Source of the DNA: an uncultured Granulosicoccaceae bacterium
GTDB lineage: Bacteria; Pseudomonadota; Gammaproteobacteria; Granulosicoccales; Granulosicoccaceae
DNA: 64,000 nucleotides
Direction of reading: 5' to 3'
Assembly (NCBI GenBank): GCA_938020525.1
Contig: CALIHW010000103.1
Coordinates: 1-64,000, forward strand
In this document: positions 8,205-19,419 of the stretch, piece after piece
Numbering within the stretch: position 1 is the stretch's first letter
Layout of the letters: every line of letters begins with the position of its first letter
Translations under genes and position numbers: made by a program
Notes under the pieces: generated by a model
What the model was told of the DNA's origin: nothing
What the model saw: the letters and a program-made list of their open reading frames with translations, nothing else
Database searches by the model: none

Positions 8205-9227
8205 ATGCAAGCCAGTGATTTTGACTACGACTTGCCGGAAGCACTGATAGCGCAACATCCACCGGAGCACAGAAGCGGCGGCAGGCTGCTATGTCTTGGT
8301 GATGGCAAGCTTGATCATTTGCAGATTGCAGATTTTCCTTCGCGGTTGCGTGCGGGTGACTTGCTGGTGATGAATGATACCCGTGTCTATCCTGCACGGT
8401 TAAACGGCAGGAAAGCTACCGGTGGCAAGGTTGAATTGCTGGTAGAGAATATTCTTGATGAGAACACTGCGCTTTGTCTCTGTAAAGCCAGTAAGTCCCC
8501 AAAGGCAGGTGTTGAGCTGGTTTTTGATAGTGGTGGCAGTGCTGTTGTGCAAGGTCGCGAGCATGATCTGTTTCGTATAGAGTTTACCCTTGATGCGACA
8601 TTGCTTGAGTATTTGCAGCAACATGGGTCACTACCATTGCCACCTTATATTGAAAGACCGGTTGAGCGTGATGATTTAGAGCGATATCAAACTGTCTTTG
8701 CAAATCGCACGGGTGCGGTGGCAGCACCGACTGCAGGTTTGCACTTTGATAAAGAGTTGTTATCTCAGTGTGCGAGTAAGGGTGTTGAGCAAACGTTTGT
8801 AACGCTTCATGTCGGGGCTGGTACGTTTCAGCCTGTACGTGGCGATGATTTAGACAGTCACGTTATGCATGCAGAGTGGCTAAGTGTTACTGATGAGGTA
8901 TGCCAACAAATACAACAGACAAAACAAAAGGGTGGGCGCGTTATTGCCATAGGTACCACCGTTGTCAGAGCGCTTGAAACAGCGGCGTTGGGTGGTGTGC
9001 TGCAGCCCTATGAAGGCGATACCCGTTTATTTCTTAAACCCGGTGATCAGTTTAAGGTGGTGGATGGTTTGCTAACCAACTTCCATCTGCCGCGTTCAAC
9101 GCTACTGATGCTGGTCTGTGCATTCGGTGGTAAGCAAAGATTACTGGATGCGTATAATGCGGCGGTTGAGCACGAGTACAGATTTTTCAGCTATGGTGAT
9201 GCCATGTTGATCTGGCCTGAATGTTAA
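8205..9227 (+). CDS. queA: S-adenosylmethionine:tRNA ribosyltransferase-isomerase
   Basis: FDYDLPEALIAQHPPEHRSGGRLL, NDTRVYPARL, GAVAAPTAGLHF; upstream of tgt. Confidence 0.97.
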   Translation: MQASDFDYDLPEALIAQHPPEHRSGGRLLCLGDGKLDHLQIADFPSRLRAGDLLVMNDTRVYPARLNGRKATGGKVELLVENILDENTALCLCKASKSPKAGVELVFDSGGSAVVQGREHDLFRIEFTLDATLLEYLQQHGSLPLPPYIERPVERDDLERYQTVFANRTGAVAAPTAGLHFDKELLSQCASKGVEQTFVTLHVGAGTFQPVRGDDLDSHVMHAEWLSVTDEVCQQIQQTKQKGGRVIAIGTTVVRALETAALGGVLQPYEGDTRLFLKPGDQFKVVDGLLTNFHLPRSTLLMLVCAFGGKQRLLDAYNAAVEHEYRFFSYGDAMLIWPEC

Positions 9228-9235
9228 TCTGAAGA

Positions 9236-9278
9236 CTAACCGGAATACTGGCCTGGATGCTAACCAGAATACTGGCCT
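9236..9278. repeat. Imperfect tandem repeat at and after the queA stop
   Basis: CTAACC(G/A)GAATACTGGCCT at 9236-9254 and 9260-9278; a related copy begins inside the queA 3' end near 9210. Confidence 0.8.
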
Positions 9279-9335
9279 CACCCTCAAAGCTTGTTAAGTA
9301 ACATATATCAGTGAAACCTATTTTTAACCGGATAA

Positions 9336-10454
<1,119 letters not shown>

Positions 10455-10532
10455 AGTTAGCTTACTTTAAGCGAGTTGTTAGTGAGTTAATGTCTGTTCG
10501 CGGGTTTAGAAGTTTCCCAAGCGTCTGTTTTG

Positions 10533-10641
10533 TTTTTTTAAATCATCTGGAGTCGGGTCAAAGCGCCATGGATGGCGCGTGAGCGCCAGCGGCACAGGGA
10601 TGTGCCATTGGCGCGACCCGACGGAGGGTGATTTAAAAAAA
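10533..10641. repeat. Structured palindromic element with two internal hairpins
   Basis: Outer arms TTTTTTTAAATCA/TGATTTAAAAAAA and GTCGGGTC/GACCCGAC enclose GCGCCAT-gg-ATGGCGC and GCGCCA..GGCACA-ggga-TGTGCC..TGGCGC. Confidence 0.85.
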
Positions 10642-10757
10642 TGCCGCAGGCACCCGAAGGGCAAAGAAGTGCGCAAAGCGTTTTTGGTTACTTTGGCCGC
10701 TTTTGCAAAAGTGACTCGTAGAGCCAGGGACTGGCTTCGAAAAACGCCATGGATGGC

Positions 10758-10822
10758 AAGCCAGAGCAACAAGCCAGAGCAACAAGCCAGAGCAACAAGC
10801 CAGATCGACACTCCAGATCGAC
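10758..10822. repeat. 13-bp tandem repeat array (AAGCCAGAGCAAC and variants), about 5 units
   Basis: Three perfect copies 10758-10796, two diverged copies to 10822, degenerate tail to about 10890. Confidence 0.9.
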
Positions 10823-10988
10823 AAGCCACTCAAGTGAGAGCAAATAGCCAAAACGACAAGCCAGATCGACAAACCGCTCAAGCCAGAGCACAGAGACCCA
10901 ACCAGCCCAAGTCCGCAAAATCAAAACTTAAAGCAAGCAAGCCGCTTGTGGCATAATCCGCGGTTTGAAACGACCCACGGAGAGTCCG

Positions 10989-11312
10989 ATGTCATTTTTC
11001 ATATCAGATGCGCACGCCCAAGCAGCTGGCGGCCAGGGATCAATGATCAGTCTGTTGCTGCCGTTCCTGTTACTTCCGATTTTCTATTTCCTGATGATTC
11101 GTCCGCAGCAGAAGCGAATGAAGGAACACAAAGCCATGGTTGACGCCCTCAAAAAGGGTGATGAGGTTGTGACCAATGGCGGTCTCGGCGGTACGATTAC
11201 CAAGGTCAGTGATGGTTTCTTTCAGGTCAAGATTGCTGAAAATACTGAAGTGACTGTGCAACAAAATGCAATTGCCAATCTGTTGCCGAAAGGGACTTTG
11301 AAAAAAGTCTGA
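10989..11312 (+). CDS. yajC: Preprotein translocase subunit YajC
   Basis: FLLLPIFYFLMIRPQQKRMKEHKAMVDALKKGDEVVTNGGLGGTI; ATG at 10989. Confidence 0.96.
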   Translation: MSFFISDAHAQAAGGQGSMISLLLPFLLLPIFYFLMIRPQQKRMKEHKAMVDALKKGDEVVTNGGLGGTITKVSDGFFQVKIAENTEVTVQQNAIANLLPKGTLKKV

Positions 11313-11467
11313 TCTTAAGGCCTTTTAATCCGGAATATTGTGGCTATCTTTAATAGTCAAATAGTTTAATAAGCGCATTTTTCGGCATACGATTTAACAC
11401 TCTGGCCGGCGATGAATCCGGTTTCTGACAATTGCTTGACGAGCGCTCGATCCTCTGTGGTTAGTCC

Positions 11468-13324
11468 ATGATAAATAAATACCCCCTGTGGAAGTATCTG
11501 CTGCTGGCTGTCGTGGTCGGCGCCGGTCTGCTGTTTGCGTTGCCCAATGTGTTTGGCGATGACCCCGCGGTTCAAATATCACCCCGCAATGGCGCGCTTG
11601 CTGAAGATCTGGAACAAAACGTTGGATTGACACTTGAAAACGGTGGTATAGAAGATTTTACCCTGCGCGAAGATGATGGCCGCTTGTTGGCGCTTTTTGC
11701 CGATGGCGATGATCAGCTTAAAGGGCGCGATCTGATTCAGCAGAATCACAGCGACCGTAATACCGTAGCTCTTAACCTGGTGCCCGCAACACCTGCGTGG
11801 TTGAGATCAATTGCCAAGCCCATGGGGCTGGGTCTGGATCTTCGCGGTGGTGTTCACTTTCTTATGGAAGTTGATATCGCTGCGGCAATTACCCAGGCAG
11901 AAGCGAAATATATCGATGATTTCAGAACCTTTCTCCGAGGCAGAGATATTCGCTATCGCGGTGCAAGGCAAACGGGCGATGGAGTGCAGGTACGATTTGA
12001 TGATGCTGAACGGCGTGATGCTGCACTAAGCGCTATTCGGGCTGAGTATATTGACCTTGAGTTGGCCCCTGTGGACGACGGGACTGATTTCTATATCAAC
12101 GCGAAGCTGACAGAAATCGCACGTGAAAACGAAAGACGATCAGCACTGGATCAGAACATTATTACGCTGCGAAATCGTGTAAACGAACTCGGTGTAGCAG
12201 AGCCGATAGTTCAGCAGCAGGGTCGTGAGCGCATCGTCGTGCAGTTGCCGGGTGTGCAGGACACAACCATTGCAAAGGAAATTCTCGGCGCTACTGCAAC
12301 GCTTGAATACCGCATGGTGCACGGTTCATCTACGGACTGGTACGCTGCTCAGGAAACCGGCCGGGTACCTGCCAATACCAAGCTTTATAATTTAAGAGAA
12401 GACGGAAGTCCGATACTGCTGCAGAGAAGGGTCATTGTGACAGGTGATCAGATCAAGGATGCCTCCTCAGGTATCGATACGCAGTCGGGATCGCCAGCGG
12501 TATTTATAAATCTTGATGGTGCTGGTGCCAAGCGCATGCAGGATGTCAGTTCCGAAAATATCGGTAATCCGATGGCTGTTGTGTTTATTGAAACGCAAGT
12601 GACTACGGTTAAAAAAGGCGATGAGTACGAAAAGAAGCGTACCCGCGTTGAAGAGGTGATTAATGTTGCGACTATTCGCGATGTTTTAAGTCACCGTTTC
12701 CAAACCACGGGGCTTGATACTAGCGAAGCGCGCAATCTTTCATTGCTTCTCAGGGCGGGTGCGCTGAAAGCGCCAGTCGAGATTGTTGAAGAGCGAACTG
12801 TTGGTCCAAGCCTGGGTCAGGAGAATATTGATCGCGGTAAAATGTCTGTTCTTATTGGTCTTGCACTAGTTTTGATATTCATGGCTTTTTACTACAAGGC
12901 GTTTGGTGTTATTGCAGATCTTGCACTGGTGACAAATCTGGTGTTGATTGTGGCTTTGCTTTCCATGTTACCCACTTCGTTAACGTTGCCGGGTATTGCA
13001 GGCATCGTGTTGACGGTCGGTATGGCCGTGGACGCGAATGTTTTGATCTTTGAACGTATCCGAGAAGAACTCCGCAATGGTCAACGTGTTCAGGAAGCCA
13101 TACACGCAGGATACGAAAAAGCCTTTGTAACCATTGCTGATGCAAATGTCACAACGCTTATTGCGGCAGTTGTATTGTTTGTGTTTGGTACCGGCCCGAT
13201 CAAGGGTTTTGCAGTAACGCTTTCAATTGGCATTGTGACTTCCATGTTCACAGCGATTTTTGGTACTCGGGCAATTGTTAACTGGCGCTACGGCGGCAAG
13301 AAGCTTGAAACATTACCTATCTAG
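11468..13324 (+). CDS. secD: Protein translocase subunit SecD
   Basis: GLGLDLRGGVHFLMEVD, LTLPGIAGIVLTVGMAVDANVLIFERIREEL. Confidence 0.98.
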   Translation: MINKYPLWKYLLLAVVVGAGLLFALPNVFGDDPAVQISPRNGALAEDLEQNVGLTLENGGIEDFTLREDDGRLLALFADGDDQLKGRDLIQQNHSDRNTVALNLVPATPAWLRSIAKPMGLGLDLRGGVHFLMEVDIAAAITQAEAKYIDDFRTFLRGRDIRYRGARQTGDGVQVRFDDAERRDAALSAIRAEYIDLELAPVDDGTDFYINAKLTEIARENERRSALDQNIITLRNRVNELGVAEPIVQQQGRERIVVQLPGVQDTTIAKEILGATATLEYRMVHGSSTDWYAAQETGRVPANTKLYNLREDGSPILLQRRVIVTGDQIKDASSGIDTQSGSPAVFINLDGAGAKRMQDVSSENIGNPMAVVFIETQVTTVKKGDEYEKKRTRVEEVINVATIRDVLSHRFQTTGLDTSEARNLSLLLRAGALKAPVEIVEERTVGPSLGQENIDRGKMSVLIGLALVLIFMAFYYKAFGVIADLALVTNLVLIVALLSMLPTSLTLPGIAGIVLTVGMAVDANVLIFERIREELRNGQRVQEAIHAGYEKAFVTIADANVTTLIAAVVLFVFGTGPIKGFAVTLSIGIVTSMFTAIFGTRAIVNWRYGGKKLETLPI

Positions 13325-13566
13325 CCTGGATTATTCATCAGGCGACGGTTAAATATTGGCGAAATGCTATGTATACAGTTCCAAACCACTTTTTTAGCAC
13401 CATTTTCAAAATCGCAGTTTGTCTATTCGACGGCAGAAAAAAATCTGGCGTCACATCTCGGCCCATCCTCTTCGGCACGTGGCGGGCCACGTTTCTCAGA
13501 CGATTGGCCGACCTGTTTAGCCAGATTTCCTCTGCACGCCGAATCCTCATGAATTATCCAGGCTAG
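13321..13566. mobile_element. MITE-like inverted-repeat element between secD and secF
   Basis: CTAGCCTGGATTATTCAT (13321-13338) vs ATGAATTATCCAGGCTAG (13549-13566): 17/18 inverted match; no convincing ORF; separates genes that are normally adjacent. Confidence 0.7.
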
Positions 13567-13633
13567 GCGATTTTTTAAGTGCATTTGCTGCAGATAACTA
13601 CTCAACCCATCAAGCTCTAACAGACCGGTTCCA

Positions 13634-14581
13634 ATGGCTAAGAAACAACAACAGAATTACGATGTGCGCTTTGATGTGATGGGGTTGCGTAATGCAGCAA
13701 CAATGATCTCGGCTGCTTTAATACTGATTTCGATTGTTGCACTCGTGTTGCGTGGTTTGAACTTTGGTATCGATTTTACCGGTGGATATATAGTTGAGGC
13801 GGGCTTTGAGCAACCGGCTGAATTACCGGCAATTCGAGAGGCTTTGGCGAGTAGTGATTTTGAAGATGCCATTGTGCAACATTTCGGCACGACCACTGAA
13901 GTATTGGTGAGACTCGCACCTGCGGAAGGGCGCACCGGCGCCACAGTAAACACTGATGTTGATCGTGTATTGGCCGGGCTCGGGCAAGGTGAGGTTACGA
14001 TGCGCCGCGTGGAATTTGTTGGCCCTCAGGTCGGTGAAGAGTTGCGTGAGCAAGGTGGCCTGGCGGTACTGATCGCACTTTTTTTTATTGTTATTTATAT
14101 CTGGCTGCGCTTTGAAAAGAAGTTTTCCGTAGGCGCGGTGGCAGCACTGGTACATGACGTGATAATCACGCTTGGCTTTTTTGCTATAACCCAGATCAAC
14201 TTCGACTTAAGTGTCCTTGCTGCGATTCTTGCGGTAATTGGTTACTCGCTTAACGATACCATCGTTGTGTTTGATAGAATTCGTGAAAACTTTATCGGCA
14301 TACGTAAGAAAGCGCCAATAGAGGTGATGAATATCTCTATTAATCAGACGTTATCGCGTACTATTATCACGTCACTGACCACATTGCTGGTGTTACTCGC
14401 ATTGTTTCTATTGGGCGGTGAATCGATACGAAGCTTTGCGATCGCGTTGATCATTGGGGTGATTGTGGGAACGTATTCATCTATCTACGTTGCCAGTAAT
14501 GCGGTTCTTACTCTTGGGCTTACCCGTGAAGATATGTTGCCGGTAGAAAAAGAAGGTACAGAGCTGGATGATATTCCGTGA
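13634..14581 (+). CDS. secF: Protein translocase subunit SecF
   Basis: LNFGIDFTGGYIVEAGF, GYSLNDTIVVFDRIREN. Confidence 0.98.
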   Translation: MAKKQQQNYDVRFDVMGLRNAATMISAALILISIVALVLRGLNFGIDFTGGYIVEAGFEQPAELPAIREALASSDFEDAIVQHFGTTTEVLVRLAPAEGRTGATVNTDVDRVLAGLGQGEVTMRRVEFVGPQVGEELREQGGLAVLIALFFIVIYIWLRFEKKFSVGAVAALVHDVIITLGFFAITQINFDLSVLAAILAVIGYSLNDTIVVFDRIRENFIGIRKKAPIEVMNISINQTLSRTIITSLTTLLVLLALFLLGGESIRSFAIALIIGVIVGTYSSIYVASNAVLTLGLTREDMLPVEKEGTELDDIP

Positions 14582-14797
14582 TTGATTCGACTGACTGAGT
14601 CCACTGATTCGGGCGCCTGATTGAGTCAATTGGGTGGGGTGGTGAGTTGTTGTATTCGCTCTTGTTAGTGATCGCTGTGCAGTTACCTGAGGTCTGATAC
14701 TAAAGGCCAGATACTCCGATCTGGGCACCCAAGGCAAGTTCCTCAAGACTGGTTATGCAGGGAACGGGAAGGAACGTAGCTTGTTATTTTTCCGCGG

Positions 14798-15595
14798 TTA
14801 TATTTCGTAGACTTTCAGCTCTTTGAATGTCCTGACCATCTGATCAAATATCCTGGGTGTGGCGGCGATGATGTTGCCGGACTGCATCCAGTCACTCTCA
14901 CCTTTGGTATCGCCAATTAGACCTCCCGCCTCGCGCACTATCAATGCACCGGCTGCGACATCCCATGGTTTTAAGTTGTACTGCCAATAACCATCCTGTC
15001 TGCCTGCGGCAACGTAGGCCAGTTCAAGGGCTGCTGACCCATGCCTGCGAATACCCGACGCATTGGTCGTGAAGAAATTCAGTGATTTCAGATAGGCCTC
15101 ATAGTCGCCCTTGCCAGTATTGGAGTAACCCGTTCCGAGCAACGCGTCTTCAAGGCCTGCTCGTTTGCTTACGCGCAGGCGCTTACCGTCAAGCGTCGCG
15201 CCATCACCGCGGGTGGCGGTAAATAGCTCCTGACTGACAGGGTTGTAAATGACGGCTTGTTCCATCCGGTCTTTGTGCGCAACCGCAATTGATACACAAA
15301 ACGATGGATAGCCATGCAGATAGTTCTTAGTGCCGTCGAGCGGATCGATGTACCATTTGTATTCGGCTTTCTCATTACCGACCAGGCCGCTCTCTTCGCA
15401 GATAAATTGATGATCAGGGAAGGAGCGCTGTAAGACGGAGACGATTTCAGCTTCTGTTATCCGGTCTACTTCCGATACAAAGTCGTTTTTGCCTTTCAGT
15501 TCAACGGTCAGGCTGTCCAGCCTGTCCATGTATTTGGTCAATACCCGGCCTCCGGCTCGAGCTGCGCGAACGGCGATGTTAAGCATCGGGTGCAT
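14798..15595 (-). CDS. suhB: Inositol-1-monophosphatase family protein
   Basis: EESG, IDPLDGTKNYLHGYPSFCVSIA, KPWDVAAGALIVREAGG. Confidence 0.96.
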   Translation of the reverse strand: MHPMLNIAVRAARAGGRVLTKYMDRLDSLTVELKGKNDFVSEVDRITEAEIVSVLQRSFPDHQFICEESGLVGNEKAEYKWYIDPLDGTKNYLHGYPSFCVSIAVAHKDRMEQAVIYNPVSQELFTATRGDGATLDGKRLRVSKRAGLEDALLGTGYSNTGKGDYEAYLKSLNFFTTNASGIRRHGSAALELAYVAAGRQDGYWQYNLKPWDVAAGALIVREAGGLIGDTKGESDWMQSGNIIAATPRIFDQMVRTFKELKVYEI

Positions 15596-15724
15596 TGAGA
15601 GGCGACTCCATGGCTGGGGTTTGGGAGAGTGATGGTGTTAGCCGGCTAAGAATACAGGATTGCGGCCTTTCAGCGCTGATTAATATGGGAAGGTTCGGGA
15701 ATTTTTAAGTGAACAGTTGATTCG

Positions 15725-16483
15725 ATGTTGGATTCAAAAGACATAAAATTTGTCCTGGTAGAGACCAGTAACGGTGGCAACATCGGTGCTGCTGCGCGGG
15801 CGATGAAAACCATGGGTTTGTCTCAACTCGCGCTGGTTAATCCCTGTGAGTACAGAACCTATGAGTGCTACTCAAGGGCTGCCGGTGCTTTTGATGTGCT
15901 GGATAATGCGCTGGTTTGCCAGACGCTTGAAGAAGCGATAGCGGATTGTACGCAGGTGATCGGTACCAGTGCTCGCTTGAGAAGTCTCAGCTGGCCGCAG
16001 TTGGATCCGCATGACTTTACCGAGCTGTTTGGCACTGCACCAGAAGGTTCAAAAATCGCCGTGGTATTTGGCAGAGAGCGTAGCGGGTTAAGCAATGCCG
16101 AGCTCGGTTTATGTTCGCAGCTGGTGGTGATTCCTTCGGTGGCAGATTTTAGTTCCCTGAATATCAGTGCCGCGGTGCAGGTGCTGGCGTATGAAGTGCG
16201 CAGGGCGGTTCTGGCTCAAGATTCTGCGAGTGCTCCCGCAGTTGAAGAAGCGAAGGTTAAATCCGGTGATTTGCCTGCTGACCATGAAGAGCTTGAGCGA
16301 ATGTATGCTCACTTGGAATCGACCATGCTCGATACCGGTTACCTCAACCCAGATAACCCGCGCATGATGATGCCGCGTTTCAGGCGGCTGTTTAATCGTT
16401 CATCATTGAATCGCAGTGAAGTGCAGTTGTTGCGCGGGTTATTCGCGTCACTTGAAAAAATGGCCAGACACATTAAAGCCTGA
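15725..16483 (+). CDS. trmJ: tRNA (cytidine/uridine-2'-O-)-methyltransferase TrmJ
   Basis: VETSNGGNIGAAARAMKTMGL, VFGRERSGLSNAEL; SPOUT fold; next to suhB and cysE. Confidence 0.95.
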   Translation: MLDSKDIKFVLVETSNGGNIGAAARAMKTMGLSQLALVNPCEYRTYECYSRAAGAFDVLDNALVCQTLEEAIADCTQVIGTSARLRSLSWPQLDPHDFTELFGTAPEGSKIAVVFGRERSGLSNAELGLCSQLVVIPSVADFSSLNISAAVQVLAYEVRRAVLAQDSASAPAVEEAKVKSGDLPADHEELERMYAHLESTMLDTGYLNPDNPRMMMPRFRRLFNRSSLNRSEVQLLRGLFASLEKMARHIKA

Positions 16484-16625
16484 CGTATGAAAATCTATAA
16501 TTTGCAGTGGGCTTGCAGGCAGTTCCGGTAATACATCGAGCGATCTCTCTGTTTTTTGTTCAGCAGCTCTTTGAATCCGGAAAATAGGCTTTATAATACT
16601 TGAGTAAATTAATCGGGTAATTGGC

Positions 16626-17465
16626 ATGTTTGCGCAAATTAAAGAGGACATCTATTGCGTTTTTGATCGTGATCCCGCGTCGCGCACAGTAATAGAAGTC
16701 CTGACGACTTACCCCGGAACCCACGCGCTGCTGATTCATCGATTGGCGCACTGGTTGTGGAATAAGAAGCTCAAATGGCTGGCGCGGGTGTTTTCCTACA
16801 TCGGTCGCTGGTTCACCGGTATTGAAATTCACCCAGGTGCGACCATCGGGCGGCGTTTTTTTATAGATCACGGCACTGGAGTTGTGATTGGTGAGACAGC
16901 TGAGATCGGTGATGACGTTACTCTGTACCATGGCGTGACTCTCGGTGGCACTTCGTGGAACAAAGGCAAGCGCCACCCAACCGTGCACAATAATGTTGTG
17001 GTTGGGGCTGGAGCAAAAATTCTTGGGCCGATTGTGGTTGGCGAAAACGCCAGAATCGGATCTAACGCGGTAGTAGTGAAAGAGGTTCCGGCCGGTGCGA
17101 CTATGGTGGGTATTCCGGCGCGGCAGGTAGGTAAGAAGGCAGGAATTGCTGATGTGCGCAAAGCAACTGCGGATAAAATCGGTTTCGATGCCTACGGGGT
17201 GACCGACGATTTACCCGATCCGGTTGTTGAAGCGATCGATAAGATGCTCGATCACATTCACGAGACTGACGCTCGTTTTGAAGAGATGCGCTGCGCTCTG
17301 CGCAAGCTCGGTGAGCACGTCGATAAAATGGAGCCGCTGGAAGTCGACGGACTGATGGCTGAGTGTCGCGGGCAAATCAAGGGAGAGACTGCGGGCGATG
17401 ATCAGGTGTTGACTGACGACAGCGCCGCTGTCAGTCAGGGTCCGAAAAGCGTGGTAAAGGCCTGA
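16626..17465 (+). CDS. cysE: Serine O-acetyltransferase
   Basis: [47 protein letters not shown] left-handed beta-helix. Confidence 0.95.
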   Translation: MFAQIKEDIYCVFDRDPASRTVIEVLTTYPGTHALLIHRLAHWLWNKKLKWLARVFSYIGRWFTGIEIHPGATIGRRFFIDHGTGVVIGETAEIGDDVTLYHGVTLGGTSWNKGKRHPTVHNNVVVGAGAKILGPIVVGENARIGSNAVVVKEVPAGATMVGIPARQVGKKAGIADVRKATADKIGFDAYGVTDDLPDPVVEAIDKMLDHIHETDARFEEMRCALRKLGEHVDKMEPLEVDGLMAECRGQIKGETAGDDQVLTDDSAAVSQGPKSVVKA

Positions 17466-17492
17466 GTTTTTTTATTTCGATTCAACGGGATA

Positions 17493-17517
17493 ATACTTGA
17501 CTGTTTTTGTAGGATAT
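17493..17517 (+). promoter_or_regulatory. Candidate IscR type 1 site overlapping the iscR promoter
   Basis: ATACTTGACTGTTTTTGTAGGATAT matches 22/25 positions of the recalled consensus ATASYYGACTRWWWYAGTCRRSTAT. Confidence 0.65.
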
Positions 17518-17549
17518 GTAAACTGAGCAGCGTTGCCTAGGGTGAATTT

Positions 17550-18029
17550 ATGAAGCTGACAACACGGGGCCGCTATGCCGTCACAGCCATGCTTGACCTT
17601 GCTCTTTACGAGAACCAGGGGCCTATCAGTCTGGCTGATATCTCCGGCAGGCAGGAAATCTCGTTGTCCTATCTTGAGCAACTGTTTTCACGTTTGCGCA
17701 GAAGTGGGCTGGTCGAGAGTACCCGTGGGCCGGGTGGGGGATACCGTATCGCTCAGCCCCTGGCTGAGGTGTCAGTTGCAAACATAGTGCGTGCGGTAAA
17801 CGAGTCCGTAGACACAACACAGTGCGGTGGCCAAAAAAATTGCCACAATCACGGCAGGTGTCTTACTCATGATTTATGGGAAGGCCTGAGCGAGCAGATA
17901 GAGAATTTTTTAAGTGGCGTCAGCCTGCAGGATCTTATAGATAAAGATCAGGTACGCGATGTTGCTCAGCGTCAAGCTGAAAGCCCGTTGCTTTTCAGGC
18001 AGGGGCAGGTTCGGCAAGGTGCCAATTGA
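17550..18029 (+). CDS. iscR: Fe-S cluster assembly regulator IscR
   Basis: MKLTTRGRYAVTAMLDLAL, Rrf2 fold, C..C..C motif CGGQKNCHNHGRC. Confidence 0.97.
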   Translation: MKLTTRGRYAVTAMLDLALYENQGPISLADISGRQEISLSYLEQLFSRLRRSGLVESTRGPGGGYRIAQPLAEVSVANIVRAVNESVDTTQCGGQKNCHNHGRCLTHDLWEGLSEQIENFLSGVSLQDLIDKDQVRDVAQRQAESPLLFRQGQVRQGAN

Positions 18030-18138
18030 TTGTTTACCGGTTGAATGTTGATGAAGTGGTTATTGACGGATTAGTCGGGAAAGTGAATTTGGAAATTAAC
18101 GTAGCTCGAACAAGCGAGCTGACTACAGAGAGACTGAA

Positions 18139-19362
18139 GTGGGAAAGCTAAACATACCTGTATATCTGGATTACTCCGCAACAACACCAGTTGACGAGCG
18201 CGTTGCTAAGGCGATGACGGACTGCCTGACATTGCAAGGTAACTTCGGTAACCCGGCTTCTCGTTCACACGTATTTGGCTGGAAAGCTGAAGATGCTGTG
18301 ACCGAAGCACGAGAAAACGTGGCGAAACTGATTGGCGCTAATCCAAAAGAGATCATCTGGACTTCAGGTGCAACAGAATCCGACAACCTTGCAATCAAAG
18401 GGGCGGCGCACTTTAATGCACGTAAAGGTAAGCACATCATTACCCTAAAGACTGAGCATAAAGCTGTTCTTGATACTTGCAGACAGTTGGAAAGTGAAGG
18501 CTTTGAAGTGACTTATCTTGACCCTGAAGAGAACGGACTGGTTGATATTACCAAGCTTGCCGATGCTATTCGTGAAGACACCACGCTTGTATCGATTATG
18601 CATGTGAATAACGAGATCGGCGTGATTCAAGACATCGGGGCAATCGGTGCACTGACCAGATCAAAGAAAATTCTGCTTCATGTTGATGCAGCGCAAAGCC
18701 CGGGTAAAGTGGCGATTGATGTAGACGCAATGAATATAGATTTGCTGTCTCTATGCGCACACAAGGTTTATGGGCCGAAAGGCATCGGTGCGTTGTATGT
18801 TCGTCGTAAGCCCCGGGTTCGCATTGAAGCGCAAATTCATGGTGGTGGCCATGAGCGTGGTATGCGTTCCGGTACGCTGGCAACACATCAGATTGTGGGT
18901 ATGGGTGAGTCCTTCCGTATTGCACACGAAGAGATGGAAGCAGAGAACGCAAGAATAGAAAAGTTGCGTGATCGACTTTATGACGGCTTGAAGGATATGG
19001 AAGAGGTTTACGTCAATGGTGATCTTGAGCAACGCATACCAGGTAACCTGAATATCAGCTTCAATTTTGTGGAAGGCGAGAGCTTGATGATGTCCCTTAA
19101 GGATATTGCGGTTTCAAGTGGCTCGGCATGTACCAGTGACAGTTTAGAGCCGTCGTACGTATTGCGTGCACTAGGGCGTAACGATGAGCTGGCTCACAGT
19201 TCATTGCGTTTTACGCTAGGTCGGTTCACAACTGAAGAAGAAGTGGATTTCACTATTAAAGAAGTACGTAAGGCGGTCGAGAAGCTGCGCGATCTTTCGC
19301 CCTTGTGGGATATGTTCAAAGACGGCGTCGATCTCGATTCTGTTCAATGGGCGGCTCACTAG
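18139..19362 (+). CDS. iscS: Cysteine desulfurase IscS
   Basis: [51 protein letters not shown]. Confidence 0.98.
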   Translation: MGKLNIPVYLDYSATTPVDERVAKAMTDCLTLQGNFGNPASRSHVFGWKAEDAVTEARENVAKLIGANPKEIIWTSGATESDNLAIKGAAHFNARKGKHIITLKTEHKAVLDTCRQLESEGFEVTYLDPEENGLVDITKLADAIREDTTLVSIMHVNNEIGVIQDIGAIGALTRSKKILLHVDAAQSPGKVAIDVDAMNIDLLSLCAHKVYGPKGIGALYVRRKPRVRIEAQIHGGGHERGMRSGTLATHQIVGMGESFRIAHEEMEAENARIEKLRDRLYDGLKDMEEVYVNGDLEQRIPGNLNISFNFVEGESLMMSLKDIAVSSGSACTSDSLEPSYVLRALGRNDELAHSSLRFTLGRFTTEEEVDFTIKEVRKAVEKLRDLSPLWDMFKDGVDLDSVQWAAH

Positions 19363-19419
19363 CAGGGCTTAACAAATAATATTTGATTTTAATTTTCGAA
19401 ATACCCAAGGAAATAAGAC

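Noticed and set aside
10506-10956. ORFs in several frames on both strands between tgt and yajC
   Set aside because: They span a palindromic element and a 13-bp repeat; multiple simultaneously open frames point to compositional bias, not coding.
13338-13605. Small ORFs (60-70 aa) in the secD-secF gap
   Set aside because: They lie in or straddle the inverted-repeat element, occur in competing frames on both strands, and show no transposase motif.
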